64,000 bases of DNA from contig OZ017801.1 of NCBI GenBank assembly GCA_963969395.1, positions 13,211,611-13,275,610 on the forward strand, read 5' to 3'. The notes under the pieces are model-generated. The model made no database searches and had not been told where the DNA came from. It was given only the letters and a program-made list of their open reading frames with translations. Below, piece after piece: positions 1-11,600 of this stretch; positions within the stretch are counted from its first letter, which is position 1; each line of letters opens with the position of its first letter. Both the position numbers and the translations under genes were made by a program. The DNA is from Pseudoscleropodium purum. Its lineage: Eukaryota > Streptophyta > Bryopsida > Hypnales > Brachytheciaceae.

Positions 1-1893
1 CCGGTTGAGCCAATATCCTCTTCGCTAATGGAGCTATAAACTTGCCACATGCACTTTCAAAATCCCACCAAGCATGTGCGGACAACATTTGATCTCCCGG
101 ATTCAACATATTGTGGAATGGAGGTTCCTTGTGTCGAAAAGCTACAAATTCCTTCACCACTGCTGCATATTCATCCGGTTTACATATTCTCTCCAAAACT
201 TTCTTACATCCTGACATTGCATCTGCGTCATCTGCTAGCTCTTTGTCATGAGGAAGGTATGGATTCAAAAGAGCTGCGGCTGATTGGAGATCGTTGTCCA
301 CCATTCTTCTTCGGGTATAAAAAGACTGTACCAATGGAATTGCAAGTTCTTCTAGCAAACAAAATGGTGGACTTTGTAATCCGTTCACGTGCTTCTCTAA
401 CTTCCTCATGATATGCAACACCTTCCCCATGCATGGTGATTTTGAATCCAAATCGCGGAGTGCACATATGATTGGTTCAACCATCTCCACATAATTGATG
501 GACCGATTTCAAAAATGGTCATCAAAAACAATTTTCTTCACCGCTAAGGCCAAGTCTTTTGGTTGGACTTTAGCTCCACGTTTCTTCTTGAGAGTATGTA
601 CATACTCAACCCATTGCGGATCTACCACCGTTTGTTCCAATGCTCCTCTCAATTTTGTCAAACGCTCCATCATGATAAATTTAGAGGCGAACTTTGTATC
701 CCCAGGCATCAAGAGACCAAGATTTGGCGAATACTTTCGCAATAGAGCTAACGGCATATGTCTCTTCCTGATAAATTTAGTTACAAGAACTCCTTTATCC
801 AATTTGGAAGCAATCCATTTCTGTGTAGCCCAATCCTTCAACAACAAATTCAATGCATGTACCACACACCCTTGGTAAAAAATATGAGGATATTTTGCAG
901 ATATTACATCCCATGCGGACGGATTCACGGAAGTATTATCCGTAGTTATTAACACGACGTTCTTGGACCCCACTTGTTCAATGAACTTTTCCAACACAGT
1001 TGCCAAGTACTCCGCTTTTTTTTCACAACCACTTGTATCCACAGATTCAAGAAATTCTTCACCTGCGGATGATACAAGCATGGCATTGATGAGAGGTCGA
1101 TTAGTCACCGAGCTCCATCCATCAATGGACAATGTTGCTCCAAATTTTCGAATGCTATCTTCAGTCCGTGCATTCAACTGTGTCTGAATGTTGGTCTTTG
1201 CCTCATTCAACAATTTGTACCGAAGGTCATGGTATGAGGGAGGAATGTATGGCCTACCAAACGCAACCGTTTTCTTCACTGCTTCTTTAAAAGCTGGATT
1301 TCGAGCCACGGAAAATGGTATGTTCGCCGAATAAAAAAATTTGCCCACACTGAATGTAATTTGCGTCTGTGACCTTCTTCAAACCCATTCACTAAGCTCC
1401 CTTGCCTCTGAGGCCTAGAACTTGATGTCCTCGGGGTTTCACATTCACCAGAAGCTTCCGTACTCAAAGTCATTTCAATTGTGGCACATACCATTGATAC
1501 CAATTCTTTGAACGCTGGACAAGAATCTTCGTAGTCAGAATGCGACACAGCCTTTCCGACCGAAAACTCTTGAACATCTGAAGGGCCAGGGTTGCCATCC
1601 ACATTGTCCATTACAACTCGTTTTGGAAAAACTCCTTCGCAATGCCGAAATAAATCTCAAAATGCCATTGGTAATCGCAGACAAAGGCTCACCCCTTTAT
1701 CACGTACACCTTCAGGCCCAGAATAGCCTAAGTGGCTGAACATACGGCTGAGCTTCCTTGACATGCTCGCTTTGCAAAGCCTACATTTTACTTTACCACC
1801 CTCTTGCACACTAAACCAAGGAGAAAAATCCCCCGTCGGTTTGGCCACCATACTGACAAGTGTCTGTTTTACCTCAATTTCAAAATAAACCAA
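1..1893 (-). pseudogene. Decayed hAT-family transposase gene (BED finger + DUF659-like core), 3' end beyond window
   Basis: Read on the minus strand, 1893-1657 encodes a BED-type zinc-finger-like start: a CRLC pair followed by a His (HLGYSG). 1611-1350 is a linker. 1348 down to base 1 encodes a DUF659/hAT core, with FFYSANIPFSVARNP, LSIDGWSSVTNRPLI and GCVVHALNLLLKD, then the C-terminal WWDFESACGKFIAPLAKR region running off the left edge. These segments are typical of plant hAT transposases, which cut and paste DNA in the nucleus. The gene is broken. There is an in-frame TGA at 1657-1659 and a frame change near 1350-1365. A TGA at 509-511 falls where relatives usually have Trp (DDHF-stop-NRSINYVEMVEPI), after which the same frame stays open to base 1. 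The GC-rich block at 2165-2390 may be its subterminal region. Motifs are seen directly; the family name is from general knowledge. Confidence 0.8.
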
Positions 1894-2164
1894 TAAAATG
1901 TTTTAAATTTGAAACCCACAACGTAACAATGTATCAGTTATCAATGAAATTAGTCACACAAAACTTTGAAAATCAAAGCCCCCCCGTCCACCGAACTATG
2001 CATTACCAAGCAAGAGACTCAATAAATTGAAGCTCATAGCCCTTGGAAATCTTAGCGTTCGGTTTTTCGAGAGTGAATACCAAAGCTTCTCTTCTAACAT
2101 TTATAGTCCCCTCCAGAAAATTAAAGGTTCATTTTTAGGGTTTCCATTCAAAAACAAGAAACGG

Positions 2165-2390
2165 CCCGGATGGGGCTGAAGCGGACGGGCGGACGGGGCG
2201 GACAGGGTGGTCGGACGGGGCGGTCGGGCGGACAGGCCAGACGGGTCGGACGGGGCGGTCGGACGCGGTGGATGGGGCGGTCGGACGGGACTGTCCACAC
2301 TGTCCGCCTTCCGACGCCGTCCGCGCTTTGGACACGCCGACCACCCCACTTAAACGCTGACCGCCGACGGCGTCCGCCCAGCTGTCCATT
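2165..2390. repeat. GC-rich block of GGACGGGGC / GTCCGCCC motifs
   Basis: Short motifs such as GGACGGGGCGG recur on the plus strand to about 2290; then the strand bias flips to GTCCGCC. The block sits between the hAT gene and an outward end reading (minus strand) CTTAGGATGCTCCAATGG near 2403-2386, which looks like a hAT-type terminus. Similar blocks occur at 5190-5415 and 7445-7612. The open frames inside it are proline/arginine-rich low complexity, not genes. Confidence 0.7.
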
Positions 2391-2515
2391 GGAGCATCCT
2401 AAGAGGTCGATATTACTCAAAAAGAGTGGTAACATTTAAAAAAAAAACAGCCTAATAATCACTGCTAAATGAGGATCAATGTAATTGATTTATCATTTTA
2501 TTTTAAAAAAAAATG

Positions 2516-2552
2516 TAAACCCTAAACCCTATACCCTAATTACCCTAAACCT
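2516..2552 (+). repeat. Short degenerate telomere-like tract (CCCTAAA)n
   Basis: About five copies of CCCTAAA-like units with variants (CCCTATA, CCCTAAT, CCCTAAA) lie in a row. This is the plant-type telomere repeat in interstitial position. It is too short and irregular to be a chromosome end. Confidence 0.6.
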
Positions 2553-5170
2553 TTTCTTTTCTCCCCTAAATTGTTTTACAAATGAGGGGAATGTGGTTAA
2601 GTTAAATATGTTTGGATTATTTACTCATATTATCCTTCTAAATAGGTTTTGAGAAGATCTGAAGATGGTGGGGATTTTTTTAAAGTTCATTAGGAAATCA
2701 AATGTTTTGCAGAAATAATCAATTCCTTTTTCATCATAAGCAAATGAAAATTTAAAAAAAGGCCCCAATACATAATTAGAATAACAGTTTAATGGATTTC
2801 AACCTCATGATATTTAATGAAAGGTTGTGTTTTCTAATTAGAAGTGCATCACGATCTTCAAATGAACATCAAGTCTTTCATATTTTTTAATGAAATTTTG
2901 ATTAGATTTGAAAACAAAGAAAAAAAATCAATGTTTTAACTTTCAAATCATATATGGCTATATTTTTCCTTAAAAACATAGAAAAATTCGTTACTTGAGT
3001 TGATTGAGTAGAATACATTATACACTTATACATGTGCTATATTTATTTTGAAGGGTAATTCCAATATTCTTATTTCAGATGTTTTTAAATATTAATTTAA
3101 AAAAAAAGAGGGTTCATTGTTTAAAGATCTAAAAAATTGACAAACATAATTTCTATTATAAATAGGAATTGAATTCGGAATTCGAATTTTGAAATGATTC
3201 AAATGAACAAGATATTGATTATAAAATATTTCTTTGTTTGAGTTTTCAAAATGAATTCACGAAACAATTGCAAACTTTTGAACTTAGGTATATGATATTG
3301 TTTTCGGTTTGTACTTTGTAGAGTATAATACTTCAATTTTAATCCTAAATAAATGAAAAAATTCCACATGAATGAAATGTTTCTATGTATTGCACAAAGA
3401 TTTCTACCAATTACTATGATAATTAAATACATTGTTATATTTCATAAAATATTCTACATAGAAAGAAAAAATCATTTTAGTTTTCAATCATGATAAATGA
3501 TGTCTTCTACTCTTTCTGTTATATGTTCGTTTTGTATAACGTGTACATTGTACAATCTTTGAGAGCAGGGGAGTTCATTTTTGACTCTCATTGAAATAGA
3601 AAATATATTTGTGTTTGGATTTTGAAATCATTATCTCATTATGTATTCTATGGTCTTGCAAGAATGCATCTTGCTCCTTCCTTTGAATCCTTTTGATATA
3701 TTTTTTTTTCCTTTGCTTTTTCGTAGGGCTCTTATTCTCTTGTTTTCTTCATTTGACCAGCCTATTTGGCTTGGCTCTTAGTTTTTTTTTTTTTTAATGC
3801 AATGGTTTATGCATATGTTATAAAAAATATATATTATTTATTTAAAATTAATATATTGATGAACAAACGCATAAAGGCATTGAATGCTTTCACATTTAAA
3901 GTTATAAATCTATCATAAATCACTCCTGCAAATTTGAATGATTGAATCGAAAATTTGAAAATGTAATTAGAAGAGCTTTCAATTCAATCAATTGCATAAA
4001 TCATAAATGTTGAAATGCAACTCGTATGAGTTTAGCATCTATGAAAATTAATTCATGCCATCCACATGCAATTTTCCAATTTAATAAAATGCAATTGAGT
4101 ACTTCAATTTCTTTCTCTTCAATTCTCCAAGTAACATTCACTTCATATCTTTCTCTATTTGTTTATTTAATTTTTGGGAACAAATGGAGAAACCATCTTT
4201 GTCTATATTTGCACATGCACTCTTATTTGATTGATGAAGAATAGATCTATGAAATATATAATCATTGATTTGTTCATGTTGATTTATCTAATATATTTTA
4301 TATATGTATATATATTTATATATATATATATATATCATTAAAGGAGTATGGAAGACAAGATTGACAGATTGTGTTCAAATGTTGTTGATTTTGAAATGAT
4401 TTAGTACTATATCATTTATAAGAATATTATAATAGTATTATGTTATAATATTCCTAAAACAATTGCAACAAATATTAAAATACATGCTAAGTTAGGTTTG
4501 TTAGCCTACCAATTGTTCATTAATAGACATAATTGAATAGCCCCCTTAAATGAAACACTCAATATCTAATATTTTACAATCCAAATGGTGGATTTGTCTA
4601 AAATTTGTTCCACATCTTTTCCAACTAATTTACTACAAGATCCTACGGTTACATATGCCCAAAAGTATTTTTCTTCCAAGACTTGGTATTTGCACTACTA
4701 CTGGCAGTTTTGAAGTGTTTTTAGTGAAAAGAACTTTAGGGGTTAAACATCTATACCATGAGATTTTGAAAAAAGAACAATTTGCTTCATTGGGGATAAC
4801 TGTAAGTCCATGCTCTTTTTCGATAGCCAAAACATACTTGCAAGGACTTGGACATTTAGCGGTTTACTAAGTGATTAGACGTCAACTAATTCAATTTCAT
4901 AGTAGAATTTTTATTCAACAACCTTCTTACAATTGCTTTATACACAATGCAACGTGAATATTTGGATACATATATTAAACGTCGCAATCCTTTCGTGAAT
5001 TTTTGCACATTTTAGCTCATATCTTTGTACAAAAATATCATTTACCAAGAATTCATAAATTTGGTCATAAAGGAAGGCTACCTTTTTTAATTTCAAATTT
5101 TACATTGAATGAATGAAAAGTTAGTTGAACTATACAGTGCCATGAAGACCTCTGTTTATTGTGCAAAATA
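2553..5170. other. AT-rich intergenic DNA without a supportable gene
   Basis: Only low-complexity AT-rich DNA is visible, with a (TA)n microsatellite at about 4303-4334. 4590-4756 resembles the right end of the repeat family with TTTAGGGGTTAA ends seen complete at 30400-31629 (shared phrases such as CCACATCTTTTC and CTACAAGA.CCTA). No open frame here has protein-like composition. Confidence 0.5.
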
Positions 5171-5189
5171 TGGGTTTAGGGTCGCTTTA

Positions 5190-5415
5190 GGGTCAAACCG
5201 CCCCGTCCGCCTTCGTACCCGTCCGTCCCATCCGTCCAGACCCCCGTCCGCCCCGATATCCGTCCGCCTTGTCCTCCGTCCGCCCTGTCTGTCGGATCCG
5301 GCGTCTGCCCTGTCCGCCCCGATATCCGTCCGCCCCGTTACGGCGATTCGTCCGCCCCCCTGGACCGTCCGATTGGGCGGACGGTTTAGGGCCGTCCGCC
5401 CTTATAAGAGGGGCG
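5190..5415. repeat. GC-rich GTCCGCCC block, left flank of the kinase-like gene
   Basis: C-rich on the plus strand, with many CGTCCGCC and CCGATATCCGTCCG repeats, ending in GGACGGTTTAGGGCCGTCC. It is preceded by two TTTAGGG words at 5174-5196. It is roughly opposite in orientation to the G-rich block at 7445-7612, so the pair brackets 5416-7444 like long, imperfect subterminal inverted repeats. Confidence 0.6.
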
Positions 5416-5624
5416 GATGGGCCATCTGCATTGTCACTTTTGCTTTGCCCCTTGTGAATGCAAGGTGGAGCGGAGAGCTTGGTGGTTCATCCTCCATTGG
5501 CTCCTTTCCGAGGCAAGGCAAGAGTGATTTATTGGGGCCTCCTTGTTGCCAATTTTTTGGACACTTGCGCGTGAATTCAATTTCAAATTAAAAAATTTGA
5601 TCTATATCAATTTCATTTGTCACG

Positions 5625-7061
5625 ATGACGAAGGGGAAGAAGAAGGTTGCGAAGCTAAAACATGGAGAGGGACCATCAAACTTGGAGGTAGCTCGCCAAA
5701 GTCCTTCGGAGGAATGCAAAAAATTCATGATTGAGCGTATCGTTCAATTTTATGAATCGGAAACAACATTGTCTTTAGACAATAAGTACATCAGATATCA
5801 AGAGGAGTGCGTGTCTAAATTCAAGGTAGACATGACACAGATGTTGTTGGATGCATTGAATGTGGCGAAGTGGCATGACGAAATGTATAAAACGTACTTC
5901 ACCAAATGTTTGGAGAACAAGGTTCATGACGTTTTGTGGAATTCCAAAGTCATTTTGGTTAAATATGGCAAGGAATATCAACCCAATGACGCCCAGTTTG
6001 AAGAAGTGATTCTGAAAGCGGACTTATTTAGGGGGCGATGTGCTCCATTCGCCAAAACGCACAATTGAGTTGGTTCAATTGGTTGGTGGAAAAACAATGA
6101 TGGAGTTGTTGAAGCGGAAAGGACCAGACGGCACCTCATAGCACTTCCAAATACAGCACGCGTGATTGCTGTTGATGATAGAACGATGAGAGGTGGATAT
6201 GCAACGATTCGAAAGGTTCGTATTGAAGGATGTCCAAGAATACTTCCTCATTGGGAGTTTGCGGCAAAGAAATCCATTCACCACCAAACTCGACTCGATC
6301 TTGCAAAGCTAGAACATCAAAACAAATCAATGGCTGTTCGAATTCCACACGTGGGTGTGATACGGTTTGCTGCGGTGCACGGAACGACGTGTGAAGGTTA
6401 TGCGTATTGGTGGAATGGTGGAACTCTTCGACAAATGTTGAATATGGATAAGGACTTTCCAAACAACATTCAAATCCGTTTGATGTATACAAATTCAACC
6501 GAAGAGGAGGTTGTAAAAGCTCACCATTTAGGACGATATCGGAAGAAGCGCACAGAGTTGACATGGGCGTTTATGCATATAATGTATGCAGTGCATCTTG
6601 CTGGACATTTGCACAATGATCTTTTTCCGGACAACATCTTGTTGCATTTTCCAGAGGATGAGTCACGTGTGTACATTGAAGTTTGCGATTGGGGCATGAC
6701 CACCTTAGCTTCTCAGCCAATGAAGTCTTTGTACACATTTACATCAACAAATGAGATGAAACAGACTTTGCAGAGGAGATGGTGGGTGGATCCACGTATT
6801 GCATATTTGCATAAAGCAGGTGCAGATGTGGAAGTCATTCCGATGTATTCACGTAAGTCGGAAGAGTATGCCATTCGAAAAATTGCTCGGCGGATGAATG
6901 GAAACAACATGTCAAAGGTGTATTTCAACGTGCTACGAAAAACACCTAGTGCAATACAATTTGCCTTTCATGACTTTGCAAAAGTGTTTTATGCTTACTT
7001 GAAGCGCATTTCTTCGAAGACTGACGATGAAAATATTAGTTTGGCCCATGTGATTACGTGA
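5625..7061 (+). pseudogene. Protein-kinase-like gene interrupted by an in-frame stop, carried between GC-rich repeats
   Basis: The ATG at 5625 opens a frame of 147 codons that ends at TGA 6066-6068; the same frame then stays open to 7061. The second part has no ATG at its beginning (GTG at 6162; first ATG at 6186), so it reads as a continuation, not a separate gene. The first part (about 140 residues) is charged, helix-rich and unrecognised. Numbered from the codon at 6162, the second part has kinase features: glycine-loop-like RGGYATIRKV (10-19), a candidate ATP-binding Lys in FAAKK (36-37), catalytic loop HNDLFPDN (151-158) and DWG (176-178) in place of DFG. All four key residues (K, D, N, D) are present. 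The other two frames around 6060-6140 are also partly open, so a pair of frameshifts or an intron is an alternative to one nonsense change. Substrate and role are unknown. Confidence 0.6.
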
Positions 7062-7444
7062 TTTTTTAATACATATCGTTGGCCGATGCCAGATGAACAT
7101 TTCCGCCATTTATATTAGATTGGTAGTGCAGAAATAGTAGTTGAATAGGTTATATAAGTATTAAAAATTAGTTTAGAAATATAGAGTTGGAATGAAAAAA
7201 ATTATATGTACAATTAGCCAAATGTGCACAATGTATGGTATTCTACATTAAATTGAATACATTTTGCCCATATTGATTATGTTTGTATTTGTGTTGATCT
7301 CGATTTTTTAAATAGTATATATATATATTTGAAGTCACAAACTTTTTTAGTTTGCCTTCTGAAAATGAATTGGAATTTTTTCATAGTTTCAAGACTATCA
7401 TGGACTCATGGTCAAACTTTATAATCTTTTAAATTGTTTAAAGA

Positions 7445-7612
7445 TTAAGGGAGTGACCGCGGGGCAGTTTGGGTAGGGCGGTCGGGGGAAATAGGGTCGT
7501 CAAAGCGGATGGGGCGGACGGGGTGACAAGCGGACGCTGCGTCTGCGGGGACCGCGAATGTCAGCGGACGCTGTAGACACAGCGTCTGCGTCCGGACGTC
7601 GTGTCAATCCTG
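7445..7612. repeat. GC-rich block, right flank of the kinase-like gene
   Basis: G-rich on the plus strand (GGGGCGGACGGGG, GCGGACGC). Its right edge at about 7610 coincides with the point where sequence shared with 29364 begins (ACCTTAGTG on this strand). The block is absent from the matching site at 29364, which suggests that 7610 is an element or rearrangement boundary. Confidence 0.6.
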
Positions 7613-8612
7613 ACCTTAGTGTTTTATTCCACAATATAAACCTATGGAGAAAATTTTTAAATCTTGTAAATGTATTTGGTATGAATATTTTTTGCTTTTT
7701 AATAAAAAAAATCTACAACAATTTCAAATTTCTACAATAAACTATGAATTTCTTACAACTTAGAGAATTTTGTGCAAAAAGGGAAGATTTTGGATAATAT
7801 TTTGACTTCCTATTTGATTAATTTCTAAAATAGATCATGATGTCATACTGTACCAAAAGGAATGACACACCTATAAACACTGGGCTAGTGACAATGGAAA
7901 TCATCCTTTTTGGTATTATATGACATCATCTACTTTTAAAAAAAATAAAAAAGTACTCATAGATGAACAATTTCATTTTTGTCCTACATAGAAATATTTT
8001 TTGTCATCCATTAGCTAAAAGAAAGCCTTAGCATTGTTTAACCACTAAACATCCAAATCCTTTTCTAAAATTGATGATATAAGAATTTTTTTATAAAATG
8101 CTATTTGGAAGAATATTTTGAAATTGATATATAGATAAAAGTTGTAGATTTTGAGTTTTAGATTCCATCCATAAGGTTAGATTCAGTAGTTACCTATCAC
8201 CAATATTTTATTATAAATTTTAAAAGGAAAATTTCAAAATTCCTTCTAAATTCAATTAGATGCAAAATATTATCATTTTTTGAGTAAAACTTCTTGGAAT
8301 GGATTTGAAATGAGGTTCTCTTGATATGGTGATTTTTTGAAATTTTGGTGTTCTTCAAATCTATGACCTCATTTTTGCAAATCCAATCTTGAATTAAAAT
8401 CAATGTATTTTTTGGCTTAGCACACTTCCACATTTGTAATTTTAGAAAAATATGAACTCTGGTAACACCAAATCCAATCATTGGATAGCACAACAACTTG
8501 ATAAAGTATCTCCACAAATGAGATGACTTTCATGCAAGCAGGATTGAGAAAGAAAACTGAATTTCAATCTCTTAGTCGTCCAAAAATTGGACGTCGGAGC
8601 GCTCCAGGGTTG
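7613..8612. repeat. Outer left part of the palindrome, more diverged
   Basis: This AT-rich stretch matches 28365-29364 in inverted orientation with scattered substitutions and small indels, clearly more diverged than the PAL-CHS arms. It contains a hairpin at 7840-7935 built from TGATGTCATA...ACCAAAAGGA and its reverse complement, and one copy (8085-8612) of a dispersed AT-rich repeat also present at 27362-27890, 28365-28900 and 49085-49620. There is no gene in it. Confidence 0.7.
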
Positions 8613-8759
8613 AGGGTTCAATCGAAGTGAGTATGGAGACCATATGGCTGCAGTTGGAGTAATTCTCACAACTCTGATTACTTCTGCAAAATAAAATAAG
8701 TTCTCTACAACTGCCGAGAAGGTGCACACGACATGCAGACCAGCTTCAACCAAATTTCA

Positions 8760-9416
8760 ACACATTGGACTGAAGGCCTGAAGCCGGAATGCCGGGGGAC
8801 CACGCGGACTTTGGGAGAAAAGTTCGACGAGAATCTCCGACCCACTTTGAACTTCCCTCCTTTCCATGCACTTTTTCAACAGTCTTCCCCAAATAATTGA
8901 AACTCCCGCGCGTTGTCAGAAAAACACAAAGGACAAGTCACTCTTCAGTTGCCCACATGCCCAATTGCGCAGTGAAGAGAGCCAATGCAACGACCACATT
9001 TCTTCACCACGAGTTGCCAATCCCGTCCACTTACAAATACACACCTTCGTGATCCCAATTCCTCATCTCAGGTCTATCGCACTTGGCAGCAGGGCATCAG
9101 CTTTCATAAACTTGGAGCGAGCCTGCAGCACATGTATCTGCAACCACATTTGCTAGACATTACGAAGAATACAGTTGCAAACACAATCGGCTAGCTGTTC
9201 GATAACATACCGATTCCATTCCTCCAAGTCGAAATTCTTAGTTACTTTGTTAGAAATTGCAGGGACGCTCGCTCACCGTGAACGCTTGAAGCTAAGGAGT
9301 CTAGCTGAATCAAGAACTTTGCTTGCAATTGAGTGAAGCGCTGATCTCGGGGGGCAGCTAGATCCTCGATTGATCATTGCTGAGACCACTCAGCAGGGAA
9401 CTCGAGGAAATATACC
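8760..9416 (+). promoter_or_regulatory. Upstream region and probable 5' leader of PAL copy 1
   Basis: This is mixed-composition DNA between the AT-rich repeat and the PAL start, kept nearly identical in the other arm (26518-27174). I see no convincing TATA box. A late-positioned leader with the start in a CC-ATGG context (9415-9420) is the simplest reading. Calling it a promoter rests on position only. Confidence 0.4.
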
Positions 9417-11600
9417 ATGGCAGCTGTGGAATTCGACGTCATGGCGTCGTCCCAGAGCTACATGAATGCGGGATCCGAACCCGCCTTGAAGAAACAGACC
9501 AGCTTCTGCAATAATAATGCTTCCAAAGCAGATGCTTCCCGAGCAGATCCGCTCAACTGGGCGAAGACGGCCGCGAAGTTGCAAGGAAATCATCTGGACG
9601 AGATCAAGCAGATGGTGGCGACGTACTTCGACTCGAACGAAGTGGCCATCGAGGGCGTCAATCTGACCGTGGGACAGGTCACGGCCATCGCACGCCGGCC
9701 TGATGTAGAGGTGGTGCTGGACGCGGCCAACGCCAAGGCCAGAGTGGACGAGTCCTCCAACTGGGTCTTGACGAAGATCATGAACGGCGGGGACATCTAC
9801 GGAGTGACCACGGGATTCGGCGCCACCTCCCATCGCCGCACGCAGCAAGGCGTGGAGCTGCAGCGCGAGCTCATTCGCTTTCTGAATGCGGGCGTGCTGG
9901 TGAAGGGGCACTCACTGCCCGCGGAGACCACACGCGCGGCCATGCTGGTGCGCACCAACACCTTGATGCAGGGCTACTCCGGGATCCGTTGGGAGATTCT
10001 GGAGGCCATGGAGAAGCTGCTGAACGCGCACGTCACGCCCAAGCTGCCGTTGCGTGGGACGGTCACCGCTTCCGGGGATTTGGTGCCCTTGTCTTACATT
10101 GCCGGACTGCTCACCGGCCGACCCAACTCGCGAGCTTGCACTCCAGATGGCCGGGAGGTTTCGGCGTTGGAGGGACTGCGGATGGCGGGCGTGGAGAAGC
10201 CGTTCGAGCTGCAGCCCAAGGAGGGGCTGGCGTTGGTGAACGGGACCGCCGTGGGGTCGGCATTGGCCTCCACGGTGTGCTTCGACGCCAACGTGCTGGC
10301 GCTGCTTGCGGAAGTGCTATCCGCCTTGTTTTGTGAAGTGATGCAAGGGAAGCCGGAATTCGCCGATCCCTTGACGCACAAGCTGAAGCATCACCCGGGG
10401 CAGATGGAAGCCGCAGCGGTGATGGAGTGGCTGCTGGACGGGAGCGACTTCATGAAAGCCGCGGCCAAGCTCAACGAAACCGATCCCTTGAAGAAGCCCA
10501 AGCAGGATCGATACGCGCTGCGCACTTCGCCCCAGTGGCTGGGTCCCCAAATCGAGGTGATCCGCACCGCCACGCACGCCATCGAGCGCGAGATCAACTC
10601 CGTGAACGACAACCCCATCATCGACGCCGCGCGGGGGATCGCGCTGCACGGGGGCAACTTCCAGGGCACCCCCATCGGCGTCTCCATGGACAACATGCGC
10701 CTGGCGGTGGCGGCCATCGGCAAGCTCATGTTTGCGCAGTTCTCCGAGCTCGTGAACGACTACTACAACAACGGCCTGCCTTCCAACTTGAGCGGGGGAC
10801 CCAACCCCAGCCTGGACTACGGCATGAAGGGCGCCGAGATCGCCATGGCGTCGTATCTGTCCGAGCTCAACTACCTGGCCAACCCCGTCACCACCCACGT
10901 CCAGAGCGCGGAGCAGCACAACCAGGACGTGAACTCGCTGGGCTTGGTGTCCGCGCGCAAGACGGAGGAGGCCGTGGAGATTCTGAAGCTCATGAGCTCG
11001 ACCTTCCTGGTGGGGCTGTGCCAAGCCATCGACCTGCGCCATGTGGAGGAGACCATGCAGTCCGCCGTGAAGCAGGTGGTGTTGCAGGCGGCGAAGAAGA
11101 CGCTGTTCATGGGCCAGGACGGCTCCCTCCTTCCGTCGCGCTTCTGCGAGAAGGACCTTTTGCTGGTGGTGGAGCGTCAGCCCGTGTTCTCTTACATCGA
11201 CGACGCGTCCTCCGACACGTACCCGTTGATGGAGAAGCTGCGAGGCGTGCTGGTGAGCCACGCCCTCAAAGACGGCTCCCGCTCCGTGTTTGAGCAGATC
11301 CCCGTGTTCGAGGCCCAAGTGCAAGAGCGTCTGCGCACTGTGGTGCCCTTGGTGCGGGAAGCTTACGACAAGAAGGGCCTTTCGGCGGTGCCCAACAGGA
11401 TTGAGTCTTGCAGGACGTACCCGCTGTACCAATTCGTGAGGTCGGAGCTCGGTACGCAATTGCTGTCCGGCTTGCGAACTGTGTCACCCGGTACTGAAAT
11501 TCAGAAGGTGTTCGAGGCGATGTCGGAGGGGAAGCTGATTCGCCCTCTTTTGCAGTGCGTGCAAGGATGGACTGGCGCTCCTGGCCCATTCCCCTTGTGA
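9417..11600 (+). CDS. PAL: Phenylalanine ammonia-lyase, copy 1 (intronless, 727 aa)
   Basis: The enzyme removes ammonia from L-phenylalanine to give trans-cinnamate, the entry step of phenylpropanoid and flavonoid synthesis, in the cytosol. The protein is full length for plant PAL (usually about 700-740 residues). It carries the Ala-Ser-Gly triad (218-220, [17 protein letters not shown]) that cyclises to the MIO electrophile, the catalytic Tyr128 loop ([12 protein letters not shown]), NDNPIID, and the Phe155-Leu156 pair (LIRFLNAG) that marks Phe rather than Tyr preference. The start at 9417 has a good CCATGG context and fits the length. The whole gene is one exon. It faces CHS copy 1 tail to tail 2.8 kb away and is mirrored by 24334-26517. 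It differs from that copy by Thr142, the residue usual in the SHRRT motif. Confidence 0.97.
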   Translation: MAAVEFDVMASSQSYMNAGSEPALKKQTSFCNNNASKADASRADPLNWAKTAAKLQGNHLDEIKQMVATYFDSNEVAIEGVNLTVGQVTAIARRPDVEVVLDAANAKARVDESSNWVLTKIMNGGDIYGVTTGFGATSHRRTQQGVELQRELIRFLNAGVLVKGHSLPAETTRAAMLVRTNTLMQGYSGIRWEILEAMEKLLNAHVTPKLPLRGTVTASGDLVPLSYIAGLLTGRPNSRACTPDGREVSALEGLRMAGVEKPFELQPKEGLALVNGTAVGSALASTVCFDANVLALLAEVLSALFCEVMQGKPEFADPLTHKLKHHPGQMEAAAVMEWLLDGSDFMKAAAKLNETDPLKKPKQDRYALRTSPQWLGPQIEVIRTATHAIEREINSVNDNPIIDAARGIALHGGNFQGTPIGVSMDNMRLAVAAIGKLMFAQFSELVNDYYNNGLPSNLSGGPNPSLDYGMKGAEIAMASYLSELNYLANPVTTHVQSAEQHNQDVNSLGLVSARKTEEAVEILKLMSSTFLVGLCQAIDLRHVEETMQSAVKQVVLQAAKKTLFMGQDGSLLPSRFCEKDLLLVVERQPVFSYIDDASSDTYPLMEKLRGVLVSHALKDGSRSVFEQIPVFEAQVQERLRTVVPLVREAYDKKGLSAVPNRIESCRTYPLYQFVRSELGTQLLSGLRTVSPGTEIQKVFEAMSEGKLIRPLLQCVQGWTGAPGPFPL

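Noticed and set aside
49..411. Plus-strand open frame at the left edge
   Set aside because: Antisense shadow of the hAT transposase C-terminal region.
2101..2439. Pro/Arg-rich open frames on both strands in the GC-rich block
   Set aside because: They arise from repeating GTCCGCC units in every frame; low complexity, not protein genes.
5109..5591. 160-codon open frame leading toward the kinase-like gene
   Set aside because: It is mostly translation of the GC-rich repeat and is in a different frame from the kinase-like gene.
10317..11459. Long open frames antisense to and out of frame with PAL (also 10427-11293 and their mirror copies)
   Set aside because: They overlap the clear PAL coding frame and have the His/Arg/Gln-rich composition expected from GC-rich codon shadows.
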